Source: a virus
Length of the DNA stretch: 31,427 nt
Strand: one strand, 5' to 3'
Virus record (IMG/VR): IMGVR_UViG_3300001681_000082
Span: 1-31,427 of that record
The position numbers and the translations under genes are program-made. This document shows, piece by piece, positions 26,986-31,427 of the stretch. Positions within the stretch are counted from its first letter, which is position 1. The number at the start of each line of letters is the position of its first letter. Below the pieces are notes generated by a model. It did not search any database. It was not told where the DNA came from and was given only the letters and a program-made list of their open reading frames with translations.

Positions 26986-27220
26986 CAGCTGTATCGTTAA
27001 ATAATCCTGTTTTAGCTATTTTTTTAGTTGTAACTGCCTCTGACTCAACTACCTCACTTTTAGCTTCTAGAATCGTAACCTCGGCTGTTGCACCGGCATT
27101 AGTTCCTCTAGATACTGAGAATGAAATACTTAAATCAGTATAGCTATCTACAATATTACGTTCTTGTAGAAAGCCTCTGATAGCAGCATGAATGTCATTA
27201 TTATTTAGTTTAATGTCCAT
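26978..27220 (-). CDS. Small protein downstream of SSB (80 aa)
   Basis: ATG at 27220 follows AAGGAGCTAGC. The N-terminus (MDIKLNNNDIHAAIRGFLQ) looks helical, the middle is strand-like (DLSISFSVSRGTNAGATAEVTI), and the C-terminus is a Lys/Glu/Thr-rich tail. It is separated by 9 nt from the SSB-like gene and overlaps the 53-aa membrane gene. This place after the SSB suggests a replication- or transcription-related partner, but I do not recognise a family. Confidence 0.7.
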   Translation of the reverse strand: MDIKLNNNDIHAAIRGFLQERNIVDSYTDLSISFSVSRGTNAGATAEVTILEAKSEVVESEAVTTKKIAKTGLFNDTADV

Positions 27221-27229
27221 GCTAGCTCC

Positions 27230-27934
27230 TTAGTTAAACAACTTCTTACCAGCCGGCTTAGCAGCAGTAGTGGTAGAACCACCTGCAACTTCTTTAGCAC
27301 GGTTAATAACTTTACCAGTATTACGCTCAGCCCATTTAACTGACATGATAGCTTCTTCAATACCTTTAGTTTTTTCAGCAACTGTTAGACCTGAGTCTGC
27401 GAAGTAGAAATCTTTAATTTCATTTTCTTCTTTAGTTTCTGCAGTATCAACCCATGTGCCTGTACCATTATCAGCACGTTTGTTAACTACCTGCTTAAAG
27501 ATAGCAGCTTTAACTTTTTTACCAAGTAGTTGTACAGCTACATCTTTAGCAGTAGGTACTTCTTTCTTCTTAGTAAAGTCATACACATTAACCATCTTTT
27601 CTTCAGTAGCGTCATCTATTGTACCAATGTCAGTTTCAGTTGCTGTAACAGCTAAGTTATTGCTTACACTGTAACCTGGAAGGTAACGTTTCTCACCTTT
27701 AGCATTCATGTAAGTTACTTCACCTTTACGGTTAGTTACATAAAATGTTTGCTTAAGTTTTTTACCTGCATCATTTAACAGTGTTACGTTTAATGAACGT
27801 GCTCCACCTTTAGATTTATCAAAGTAGGCCATGTCTACTACACAGTCATAAATACCTGTATCCCATAGAAATGAACCACCGCCTGTTGATAACTCTTCGA
27901 CTTTAACGTCATCTTGCATACTTAAATTACTCAT
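27230..27934 (-). CDS. Probable single-stranded DNA-binding protein (N4 gp45-like, 234 aa)
   Basis: ATG at 27934 follows AAAGGAT. The N-terminal 110 residues have the strand pattern and landmarks I associate with N4-type SSBs: GGGSFLWDTGIYDCVVDMAY, then a basic KSKGGARSLNVTLLNDAGK segment, QTFYVTNRKGEVTYMN and YLPGYSVSNNLAV. The protein ends in a flexible Gly/Thr/Ala segment and a basic tail (KPAGKKLFN). In N4, gp45 coats ssDNA in replication and recombination and activates host RNA polymerase at late promoters through basic residues near its C-terminus; the Lys pair here could do the same. Position, convergent to vRNAP, also matches N4. The call rests on remembered pattern and synteny. Confidence 0.65.
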   Translation of the reverse strand: MSNLSMQDDVKVEELSTGGGSFLWDTGIYDCVVDMAYFDKSKGGARSLNVTLLNDAGKKLKQTFYVTNRKGEVTYMNAKGEKRYLPGYSVSNNLAVTATETDIGTIDDATEEKMVNVYDFTKKKEVPTAKDVAVQLLGKKVKAAIFKQVVNKRADNGTGTWVDTAETKEENEIKDFYFADSGLTVAEKTKGIEEAIMSVKWAERNTGKVINRAKEVAGGSTTTAAKPAGKKLFN

Positions 27935-28020
27935 AATTTAATATCCTTTTTGTATTGTTACTAAAAATAAAAATCCATACAGGTAGTAACATCCTGCAGA
28001 GATATAATTGTTTGTGAAAA

Positions 28021-28035
28021 GGGTTCGGAGAACCC
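28021..28035 (-). terminator. 6-bp hairpin with 3-nt loop between the 42-aa gene and SSB
   Basis: On the minus strand, GGGTTC and GAACCC pair around TCC and are followed by TTTT, the form of a short intrinsic terminator 6 nt after the 42-aa gene. Read on the opposite (template) strand, the same element is a C-GGA-G-closed 3-nt-loop hairpin, the shape N4 vRNAP uses as promoter. Either terminator, promoter or both; see findings. Confidence 0.5.
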
Positions 28036-28040
28036 AGAGT

Positions 28041-28169
28041 TTATTTACATCTTTTACTAGTAGGGTGTCTTGTACATCTGTATGTACCATGACTTGTTGC
28101 TTTTTTACTGATACGGTTTCCGTTAGCGTCTGATTTACGTTTAACACCGTCTATTGCTGATTTACTCAT
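28041..28169 (-). CDS. Small basic Cys/His-containing protein (42 aa)
   Basis: ATG at 28169 has an excellent ribosome site (GGGAGGG, 5 nt spacing). The 42-residue product is highly basic (MSKSAIDGVKRKSDANGNR at the start) and ends with CTRHPTSKRCK, a possible C-x2-H-x5-C metal site, though too short for a standard zinc finger. Another frame of the same strand (from GTG 28147) is open for longer but lacks a ribosome site and looks like a shadow. Role unknown; a nucleic-acid-binding peptide is plausible. Confidence 0.6.
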   Translation of the reverse strand: MSKSAIDGVKRKSDANGNRISKKATSHGTYRCTRHPTSKRCK

Positions 28170-28198
28170 AGTACCCTCCCAGGTGTAGTTTAATTAGG

Positions 28199-28226
28199 TG
28201 AGAGCTTCTACACACCAGTGCTCTCA
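28199..28226. repeat. 7-bp inverted repeat in the leader of the 42-aa gene
   Basis: TGAGAGC (28199-28205) and GCTCTCA (28220-28226) pair with a 14-nt loop. A competing pairing, GTGTAG near 28184 with CTACAC near 28209, would include part of the ribosome-site region. This could be a structured leader. There is no T-tract. Confidence 0.35.
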
Positions 28227-28377
28227 AACTGGCTAATAATAGGAGATGGTTAATGAAATTAAAGCCACTCTTTATCGTGTTTGCGGACATTTTTACTAGT
28301 GTCCAGCTAGTCAACTTTGCTTTATGCTCCTAAGAGTTAAAAGTAAAATGAAAATAACTTTTGTGTTAAACTTGCGC

Positions 28378-28438
28378 TGTGCAGATAGACTCTCCTCAAG
28401 AGTAAACCCTCCCAAGATGTTTATAAAATATCTGCACA
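28378..28438. repeat. 10-bp inverted repeat with inner hairpin in a non-coding gap
   Basis: TGTGCAGATA (28378-28387) and TATCTGCACA (28429-28438) are perfect complements enclosing 41 nt, which contain ACTCT/AGAGT (28389-28393 and 28399-28403) and a GGGAGGG motif on the minus strand. The gap 28170-28444 holds no convincing gene; besides this it contains the 28199-28226 repeat and imperfect arms GGACA/TGTCC around 28285-28304. Confidence 0.6.
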
Positions 28439-28444
28439 CTTCAT

Positions 28445-28636
28445 TTAAAATACAAAGCCTGAGCTATTTAAGCCTTGGACTTTATATTGTTTCATTAAAT
28501 CAAGCGTTTTTCTTGCTAAACATCTGCCTAGATAATGGTTGTATGATTCATCATAACTAGCTCCATTTTTTGCAGCTCTATCTGCGTAATCTTCAGCTAA
28601 TGCCTCACATAACTCCTCTTTAGTTAATTCTTTCAA
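28445..28636 (-). CDS. Small acidic/charged protein with TTG start (63 aa)
   Basis: The start is TTG at 28636; CAGGAG sits 7 nt upstream, inside the end of the resolvase gene, and no ATG is better placed. The N-terminal half is helical (KELTKEELCEALAEDYADRA, residues 2-21), followed by YDESYNHYLGRCLARKTLDL. Two Cys are present but no metal motif. The gene directly follows the RusA-like gene (gap 3 nt), so it is co-transcribed with it. No family recognised. Confidence 0.65.
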   Translation of the reverse strand: MKELTKEELCEALAEDYADRAAKNGASYDESYNHYLGRCLARKTLDLMKQYKVQGLNSSGFVF

Positions 28637-28639
28637 TTT

Positions 28640-29032
28640 TTACTCCTGTATAGGTAAAAACTCACAATTGATACTTGGGGTAGTAGACCAAAACATACGA
28701 GCACGTAGCATTACTATTTGCCTGTCATCTACATAATATTTCCCATTTAATGAATCTAGAATGGCTTTACAATAATTATCAATGTCTGCATTATTGTTGC
28801 AGAATTTGCCTCTATGGGCTTCTTTTTTCTTCTTTGACCAAGACTTTGGTATCTGGATAAAGAAGTCTAATTTAGCGTATACGTTGTCCTCAAGAGGTAC
28901 GCAATGTATATCGCTTTTAGCTATTTCCATAGCTGCTTTAAATGCTGTGTATTTCTTCGGATAGAACGTAGACCATCTGGTAACTCTAGGTCTCGCTGCT
29001 GGGACTGGTGTTACCTGAAAGGTTACTTTCAT
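28640..29032 (-). CDS. RusA-type Holliday junction resolvase (130 aa)
   Basis: RusA enzymes are dimeric, metal-dependent nucleases that cut four-way DNA junctions, here probably serving phage recombination and replication. The landmarks are all visible: a VTPVPAARPRV start (residues 7-17), a basic stretch (SWSKKKKEAHRG, 64-75), the acidic centre NADIDNYCKAILDSLNG (81-97, with D83, D85 and K89 equivalent to E. coli D70, D72, K76) and YYVDDRQI (99-106, with D102/D103 as the last acid). Length is typical (about 120-140 aa). ATG 29032 is chosen for GAGGAG 10 nt upstream; the in-frame TTG at 29050 would add six residues. The N-terminus overlaps the upstream gene by 47 nt. Confidence 0.92.
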   Translation of the reverse strand: MKVTFQVTPVPAARPRVTRWSTFYPKKYTAFKAAMEIAKSDIHCVPLEDNVYAKLDFFIQIPKSWSKKKKEAHRGKFCNNNADIDNYCKAILDSLNGKYYVDDRQIVMLRARMFWSTTPSINCEFLPIQE

Positions 29033-29201
29033 TGTCTGTTTGCTCCTCAAGAAGTTTCAATTTTGTTTTATAATATTGAATAGGATACTCCTCTTCCCAG
29101 ACATCTGCAAGGTAAAGGCCAACATCTTCATTAAACATTTGTTCAGCAGATATACAGTACTGTTTACCTTGACCGTCTGGCCAACAAAATTTGCTTTGCA
29201 T
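28986..29201 (-). CDS. Small acidic protein of unknown function (71 aa)
   Basis: ATG at 29201 has AGGAAAAAG upstream, located inside the end of the preceding 45-aa gene. The product begins MQSKFCWPDGQGKQYCISAE, continues with an acidic aromatic region (GLYLADVWEEEYPIQYYK) and ends with a Ser/Thr/Asn/Glu-rich tail encoded over the start of the resolvase gene. Overlaps on both sides indicate a compact operon. No family recognised. Confidence 0.6.
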   Translation of the reverse strand: MQSKFCWPDGQGKQYCISAEQMFNEDVGLYLADVWEEEYPIQYYKTKLKLLEEQTDNESNLSGNTSPSSET

Positions 29202-29301
29202 TTTCTTTTTCCTGTATACGTTTACGTAGTTTATCTAACACTTTACGTTGTTTATCTACTTTATCCCAGTAATCTTTTGGTAGTTCTGGTAAGTTACTCA
29301 T
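29164..29301 (-). CDS. Small charged coiled-coil-like protein (45 aa)
   Basis: ATG at 29301 follows AGGGGGATAC. The product starts MSNLPELPKDYWDKVDKQ and continues as a continuous highly charged helix of Lys, Arg, Glu and Leu. It overlaps the next gene by 38 nt in another frame. It is the first gene after the 280-nt non-coding stretch, so its promoter is likely there. Unknown function. Confidence 0.55.
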   Translation of the reverse strand: MSNLPELPKDYWDKVDKQRKVLDKLRKRIQEKENAKQILLARRSR

Positions 29302-29327
29302 GTATCCCCCTGTTACTTAATATGTTG

Positions 29328-29347
29328 CCTCTGACTGGAATCAGAGG
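29328..29347. repeat. 7-bp hairpin CCTCTGA/TCAGAGG
   Basis: Perfect arms at 29328-29334 and 29341-29347 with a 6-nt loop, about 27 nt upstream of the 45-aa gene start (minus direction). No T-tract on either side. It is one of several palindromic elements packed into 29302-29582. Confidence 0.6.
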
Positions 29348-29363
29348 ACTAACTGTAGCGTAG

Positions 29364-29387
29364 CTTAACCGATGTAGACTTAACCGA
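29364..29387. repeat. Direct repeat CTTAACCGA, 15-bp period
   Basis: CTTAACCGA occurs at 29364-29372 and again at 29379-29387. A 15-bp spacing does not match one or two helical turns exactly, but paired 9-mers in a regulatory gap suggest protein-binding sites. Confidence 0.5.
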
Positions 29388-29424
29388 GGAGTTCATGTAG
29401 GGGTATTACTTGACATGAAACAGA

Positions 29425-29434
29425 AGATTAATCT
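29425..29434. repeat. 10-bp palindrome AGATTAATCT
   Basis: A perfect two-fold symmetric site, a candidate for binding a dimeric regulator, within the same non-coding stretch. Nearby, TTCATGT (29392-29398) and ACATGAA (29413-29419) form another 7-bp inverted pair. Confidence 0.4.
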
Positions 29435-29514
29435 ACATTGAAGGTGTTATTGCATGCTTAGCCACTATCCTCCTATACGCTAAGGTAAACCCATTCAAGT
29501 AGCCACATAACCTA

Positions 29515-29578
29515 CTAACCCAATTTACTACTTGAAAACCTTGTTTACAAAAGGTAATAAAAAACATAATTGGGTTAG
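29515..29578. repeat. 11-bp inverted repeat flanking an AT-rich loop
   Basis: CTAACCCAATT (29515-29525) and AATTGGGTTAG (29568-29578) are perfect complements around a 42-nt AT-rich interior that itself contains ACCTT/AAGGT arms. It begins 4 nt after the stop of the minus-strand tandem-repeat DNA-binding gene. It may end that transcript or be part of a replication or regulatory site. Confidence 0.6.
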
Positions 29579-29582
29579 GAAT

Positions 29583-29990
29583 TTATAAAACTTTATTTAA
29601 TAATGCCCAATGACCTAGTGGGTCATAATACATACGTTCTTTGACAGAGGCAGTTACTGTCTTGTCTTTAGTATTGTAATACAGTGGTGGTGCTAATACT
29701 TTAGCAGGGTCTGTATAAGTACTTAATCTTGTACTTGCAGTAGACAGTAGACAGCCTGTATGGTTAGCTACCATATTACTAGTCCACTCGCTACCATCGT
29801 CTAATATGTATAAACGTTTACCACCTAAGCGTTTAACATTTTCAGCCTTACGTAATACAGTAGCTCTATCTGTAGATTTACGTAATCTATGGTAAGCACT
29901 CGAATTGTTTATGCCTACGTAATTAGCTACTTGCATAGCAGTCCATACACTATTATCAGATAGTACCCATTCTTTTGGTTTTGCTCCCAT
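29583..29990 (-). CDS. DNA-binding protein with two tandem HTH-like repeats (135 aa)
   Basis: The product contains two copies of one about-40-residue module: residues 8-46 (WVLSDNSVWTAMQVANYVG...AYHRLR) and 61-99 (YILDDGSEWTSNMVANHTG...ASTRLS). Each has the pattern D-(N/D)-(G/x)-S-x-W-T-x-x-x-V-A-N-x-x-G followed by a helix ending R-L, typical of a helix-turn-helix. The C-terminus carries a distinct DPLGHWALLNKVL motif. ATG 29990 is preferred because GGGGAGAA is 8 nt upstream; GTG 30005 would extend it. A probable regulator that contacts a repeated or symmetric DNA site, which fits the repeat-rich DNA directly downstream. No exact family named. Confidence 0.7.
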   Translation of the reverse strand: MGAKPKEWVLSDNSVWTAMQVANYVGINNSSAYHRLRKSTDRATVLRKAENVKRLGGKRLYILDDGSEWTSNMVANHTGCLLSTASTRLSTYTDPAKVLAPPLYYNTKDKTVTASVKERMYYDPLGHWALLNKVL

Positions 29991-30064
29991 TAGTCTTCTC
30001 CCCACATTAAGTAACTTAAAAATGCTAGATATAATATACTTGCCCCAAATAAGTATTCAAACAT
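29990..30064 (-). CDS. Tiny single-pass membrane peptide (24 aa)
   Basis: ATG at 30064 follows AGGAGAATTAAA, the ribosome site lying at the end of the upstream winged-helix gene. The frame encodes a hydrophobic peptide (starts MFEYLFGASILYLAFL) and ends GED. Its stop overlaps the next start as TAATG at 29988-29992. Perfect placement, ribosome site and overlap argue that it is translated, either as a membrane peptide or simply as a coupling device for the downstream gene. Confidence 0.45.
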   Translation of the reverse strand: MFEYLFGASILYLAFLSYLMWGED

Positions 30065-30065
30065 T

Positions 30066-30368
30066 TTAATTCTCCTGAGTTGGTATTAACCAGAATACAC
30101 GTCTATCTACAGTATCTTCTTGGTGTTTTATTAAGCCACATGCTTTTAATTCTAATACAGCACGTTTAATGGTTGAGAAAGACTTACTAGCAAAATAATT
30201 ATTTTGTCTAATATGGGCTATACATACTTTAGTAGTAGCTGCATATACATAAATGTCTTCAGCAGTTTCAGATAGATTGTATTCCCCTAATGCTTCTTGC
30301 ACTTCAGTCTTAATTATCTGTTTCTTACGCCACATTTGAGCAATGTTAGTTAATGCTTGTTTTTTCAT
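30066..30368 (-). CDS. Winged helix-turn-helix protein (100 aa)
   Basis: Residues about 55-97 form a MarR/replication-initiator-like winged helix: FASKSFSTIKRAVLELKACG as the recognition helices, then LIKHQEDTVDRRVFWLIPT as the wing. The N-terminal half is helical and basic (ALTNIAQMWRKKQIIK). Such a protein could control the middle genes or bind an origin. It starts at ATG 30368, 2 nt after the upstream stop, without a clear ribosome site, so coupling is likely. Confidence 0.7.
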   Translation of the reverse strand: MKKQALTNIAQMWRKKQIIKTEVQEALGEYNLSETAEDIYVYAATTKVCIAHIRQNNYFASKSFSTIKRAVLELKACGLIKHQEDTVDRRVFWLIPTQEN

Positions 30369-30370
30369 AA

Positions 30371-30631
30371 TTATTTAATTAATTGAATTTTCGTGTATTT
30401 AATTAGAGCATTAGGTGTGCCTAACCACTCACCTTCAATTAAGGTAGATGGTATTGAATCTGCTGCTTTAAGTAAGTCATTGATTGAAAACTTTGCATCT
30501 TTCTTAGCTATGTTTAATAGGTAAGGTGATAAGAATGCTGATATTTGTTCTTTAGATTGATTTTTAAAATACCAGTTAAAGAAAACTTGTTTTTTAACTT
30601 TGTATTTATTTGCTTTAGTTACTTGTTTCAT
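30371..30631 (-). CDS. Small basic protein of unknown function (86 aa)
   Basis: ATG at 30631 overlaps the previous stop (TAATG) and uses GGGAG inside that gene. The start is very basic (MKQVTKANKYKVKKQVFF), followed by a helical body (KEQISAFLSPYLLNIAKKD, FSINDLLKAADSIP). A DNA-binding accessory protein is possible. No family recognised. Confidence 0.65.
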   Translation of the reverse strand: MKQVTKANKYKVKKQVFFNWYFKNQSKEQISAFLSPYLLNIAKKDAKFSINDLLKAADSIPSTLIEGEWLGTPNALIKYTKIQLIK

Positions 30632-30789
30632 TATTTACTCCCACATTTAATGATTACTTCAATGTCTTCAGGAAATGATATCCTGTGACCATCTTTACCT
30701 ACAACAGCTACAAGCTCACACTTTAGTTTAGGTGTACTCTTGCATGATTTTTCAAGTAAGTCTTTCAATAATACTATTTTATTACTCAT
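30631..30789 (-). CDS. Small protein of unknown function (52 aa)
   Basis: ATG 30789 is chosen because GGGAGAA lies 5-11 nt upstream; the frame is open to 30825 but without a ribosome site. The product starts MSNKIVLLKDLLEKSC and has a compact strand-rich end (VVGKDGHRISFPEDIEVIIK). A 7-bp hairpin (30808-30831) stands just before the gene. Unknown function. Confidence 0.6.
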   Translation of the reverse strand: MSNKIVLLKDLLEKSCKSTPKLKCELVAVVGKDGHRISFPEDIEVIIKCGSK

Positions 30790-30807
30790 AATTTCTCCCG
30801 AATTAGT

Positions 30808-30831
30808 TGGGTAAGTTAAAGTCATTACCCA
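30808..30831. repeat. 7-bp hairpin in the leader of the 52-aa gene
   Basis: TGGGTAA (30808-30814) and TTACCCA (30825-30831) pair with a 10-nt loop, about 20 nt upstream of the start. The rest of the gap 30790-30917 contains a minus-strand GGGAGGGTTTTAC motif near 30859-30871 and the 8-bp palindrome ATGCGCAT near 30888, but no convincing gene. Confidence 0.5.
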
Positions 30832-30917
30832 TGACTAGCTTCTTAAGTTTAATTTGTAAAACCCTCCCGGACATTACAGGCTAAACCATGCGCATTTGCA
30901 TAAACACCTACACCCCT

Positions 30918-31118
30918 TCACGAGTGTTCTTTTATGGGTGTACCATTTAGTTGTACGTAAGTATCATATAAATACCTTGTCACATCCATGTACACCTCAT
31001 CATAGTTATTTAAGTCTAAGACTTGTCTTAACACATCGGTTGGTAGTTCATTCTCATGCTGACAGTAATTGTATCTGTTCAGCAATTGTTTTTGTTTTTT
31101 ATTTAATGCTCTAGGCAT
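30918..31118 (-). CDS. Small MPRAL-type phage protein (66 aa)
   Basis: The frame is open to 31217, but ATG 31118 gives the N-terminus MPRALNKKQKQLLNRY, a recurrent signature of small proteins encoded right after phage recombination ATPases; this start overlaps the upstream stop by 8 nt. The remainder is acidic and aromatic (YDEVYMDVTRYLYDTYVQL). Function unknown; probably linked with the upstream ATPase. ATG 31121 is an alternative. Confidence 0.6.
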   Translation of the reverse strand: MPRALNKKQKQLLNRYNYCQHENELPTDVLRQVLDLNNYDEVYMDVTRYLYDTYVQLNGTPIKEHS

Positions 31119-31427
31119 CATAATAGTCATGTAATTTATTAAGTACATGCTGTAGATTGTTATCAATGTAAGTTTCTTTGATACCCCACATACGCATAGG
31201 GCTACGAATACGCTCATTTACAGTGTCTTTTGTTAGACGTGTCTGGTATACGTATTTAAACTCTAATAACTCCTCTTCATCGTTAATATTGAGCATTTTA
31301 GATTTAGAGTTTTCAATTGTTTTAAGTGGCACTTTCTTACAAGCAATTACAGTACTGAAAAAGCTTTCAATACCTGTGTTCATTAGTGAGCCTTTAACTT
31401 TAACCATAGTTTCATTTACCATTTCAG
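31111..31427 (-). CDS. C-terminal part of a phage ATPase-like protein (partial)
   Basis: The frame is open through the window edge, so this is probably the end of a longer gene. The visible about 103 residues (KGSLMNTGIESFFSTVIACK, then LLEFKYVYQTRLTKDTVNER, then RSPMRMWGIKETYIDNNLQH) resemble the C-terminus of phage RecA-like/Sak4-type ATPases as I remember them, which act in ssDNA annealing and recombination. The Walker motifs would lie outside the window, so the assignment is tentative. An ATG at 31422 exists, but no ribosome site can be seen. Confidence 0.45.
   Translation of the reverse strand, partial: EMVNETMVKVKGSLMNTGIESFFSTVIACKKVPLKTIENSKSKMLNINDEEELLEFKYVYQTRLTKDTVNERIRSPMRMWGIKETYIDNNLQHVLNKLHDYYDA

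Noticed and set aside
27938-28147. 69-aa minus-strand open frame downstream of the SSB start
   Set aside because: Begins with GTG, has no ribosome site, and overlaps the better-supported 42-aa gene (strong GGGAGGG site) in another frame as well as the hairpin at 28021-28035.
28253-28333. 26-aa plus-strand frame with AGGAGATGG upstream of ATG
   Set aside because: The ribosome-like site is good, but it is very short, on the opposite strand to the whole cluster, and has no supporting context.
28324-28560. 78-aa plus-strand frame
   Set aside because: Opposes the well-supported 63-aa minus-strand gene, has no ribosome site and a composition typical of a shadow frame.
29433-29567. 44-aa minus-strand frame inside the 280-bp non-coding stretch
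   Set aside because: No ribosome site before its ATG and it runs through the inverted repeats; the region reads better as non-coding.
30803-30832. 9-codon minus-strand frame ahead of the 52-aa gene (possible leader peptide)
   Set aside because: It coincides with the 7-bp hairpin and is too short and poorly placed relative to a ribosome site to call.
1-31427. tRNA genes, CRISPR arrays, insertion sequences, integrase or attachment sites
   Set aside because: No cloverleaf-like sequence, regularly spaced repeats, transposase motifs or integrase were seen on either strand.

Overview
The window is part of an AT-rich double-stranded DNA phage genome of the N4 type (Schitoviridae-like podovirus). 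The main evidence is a 14.3 kb gene whose product carries, in order and with N4-like spacing, the catalytic motifs of the N4 virion RNA polymerase (vRNAP, gp50). An N4-gp56-type major capsid protein, a podovirus portal and the gene order portal - scaffold - capsid - small structural genes - vRNAP, facing a convergent cluster with a probable gp45-like single-stranded DNA-binding protein (SSB), all agree. The host cannot be named from the sequence. I see no tRNA, CRISPR array, insertion sequence or integrase, and the terminase must lie outside the window.

Layout, plus strand (1-26827, late/virion region): seven small or unassigned genes (37-2339), including very small basic peptides, a single-membrane-segment peptide and one exported protein; portal (2336-4468); a short gap with an extended -10 promoter candidate and a small hairpin; a 112-aa protein, scaffold-like protein and major capsid protein (4540-7365); a strong nested hairpin; two conserved small virion-type proteins (7446-8580); an 859-aa protein with an amphipathic N-terminus and an internal membrane segment; two internal-virion-type proteins (11282-12544); and the 4753-aa vRNAP (12566-26827). 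The vRNAP is much longer than N4's (about 3500 aa). It appears to carry extra modules: a staphylococcal-nuclease-like N-terminus, a glycine-rich hydrophobic region, a SAP-like segment, two HEXXH metallopeptidase-like sites and a nucleotidyltransferase-like site.

Layout, minus strand (31427-26824, replication/middle-type region, read right to left): the C-terminal end of a probable phage ATPase, a 66-aa MPRAL-type protein, small unknowns, a winged-helix protein, a 24-aa membrane peptide, a protein with two tandem DNA-binding repeats, a structured non-coding stretch of about 280 bp, small proteins, a RusA-type Holliday junction resolvase, a second non-coding stretch with a long inverted repeat, a 42-aa basic protein, a hairpin, the SSB-like protein, an 80-aa protein and a 53-aa membrane protein. 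The last gene meets the vRNAP gene tail to tail with overlapping stop codons.

How it fits together, by analogy with N4: the vRNAP is packaged and injected to transcribe early genes from hairpin promoters; the SSB supports replication and, in N4, activates host sigma70 polymerase at late promoters; the resolvase and ATPase belong to replication/recombination; the plus-strand genes build the capsid, the portal and the ejected internal proteins. The most interesting material is the modular giant vRNAP and the structured intergenic DNA of the minus-strand cluster.
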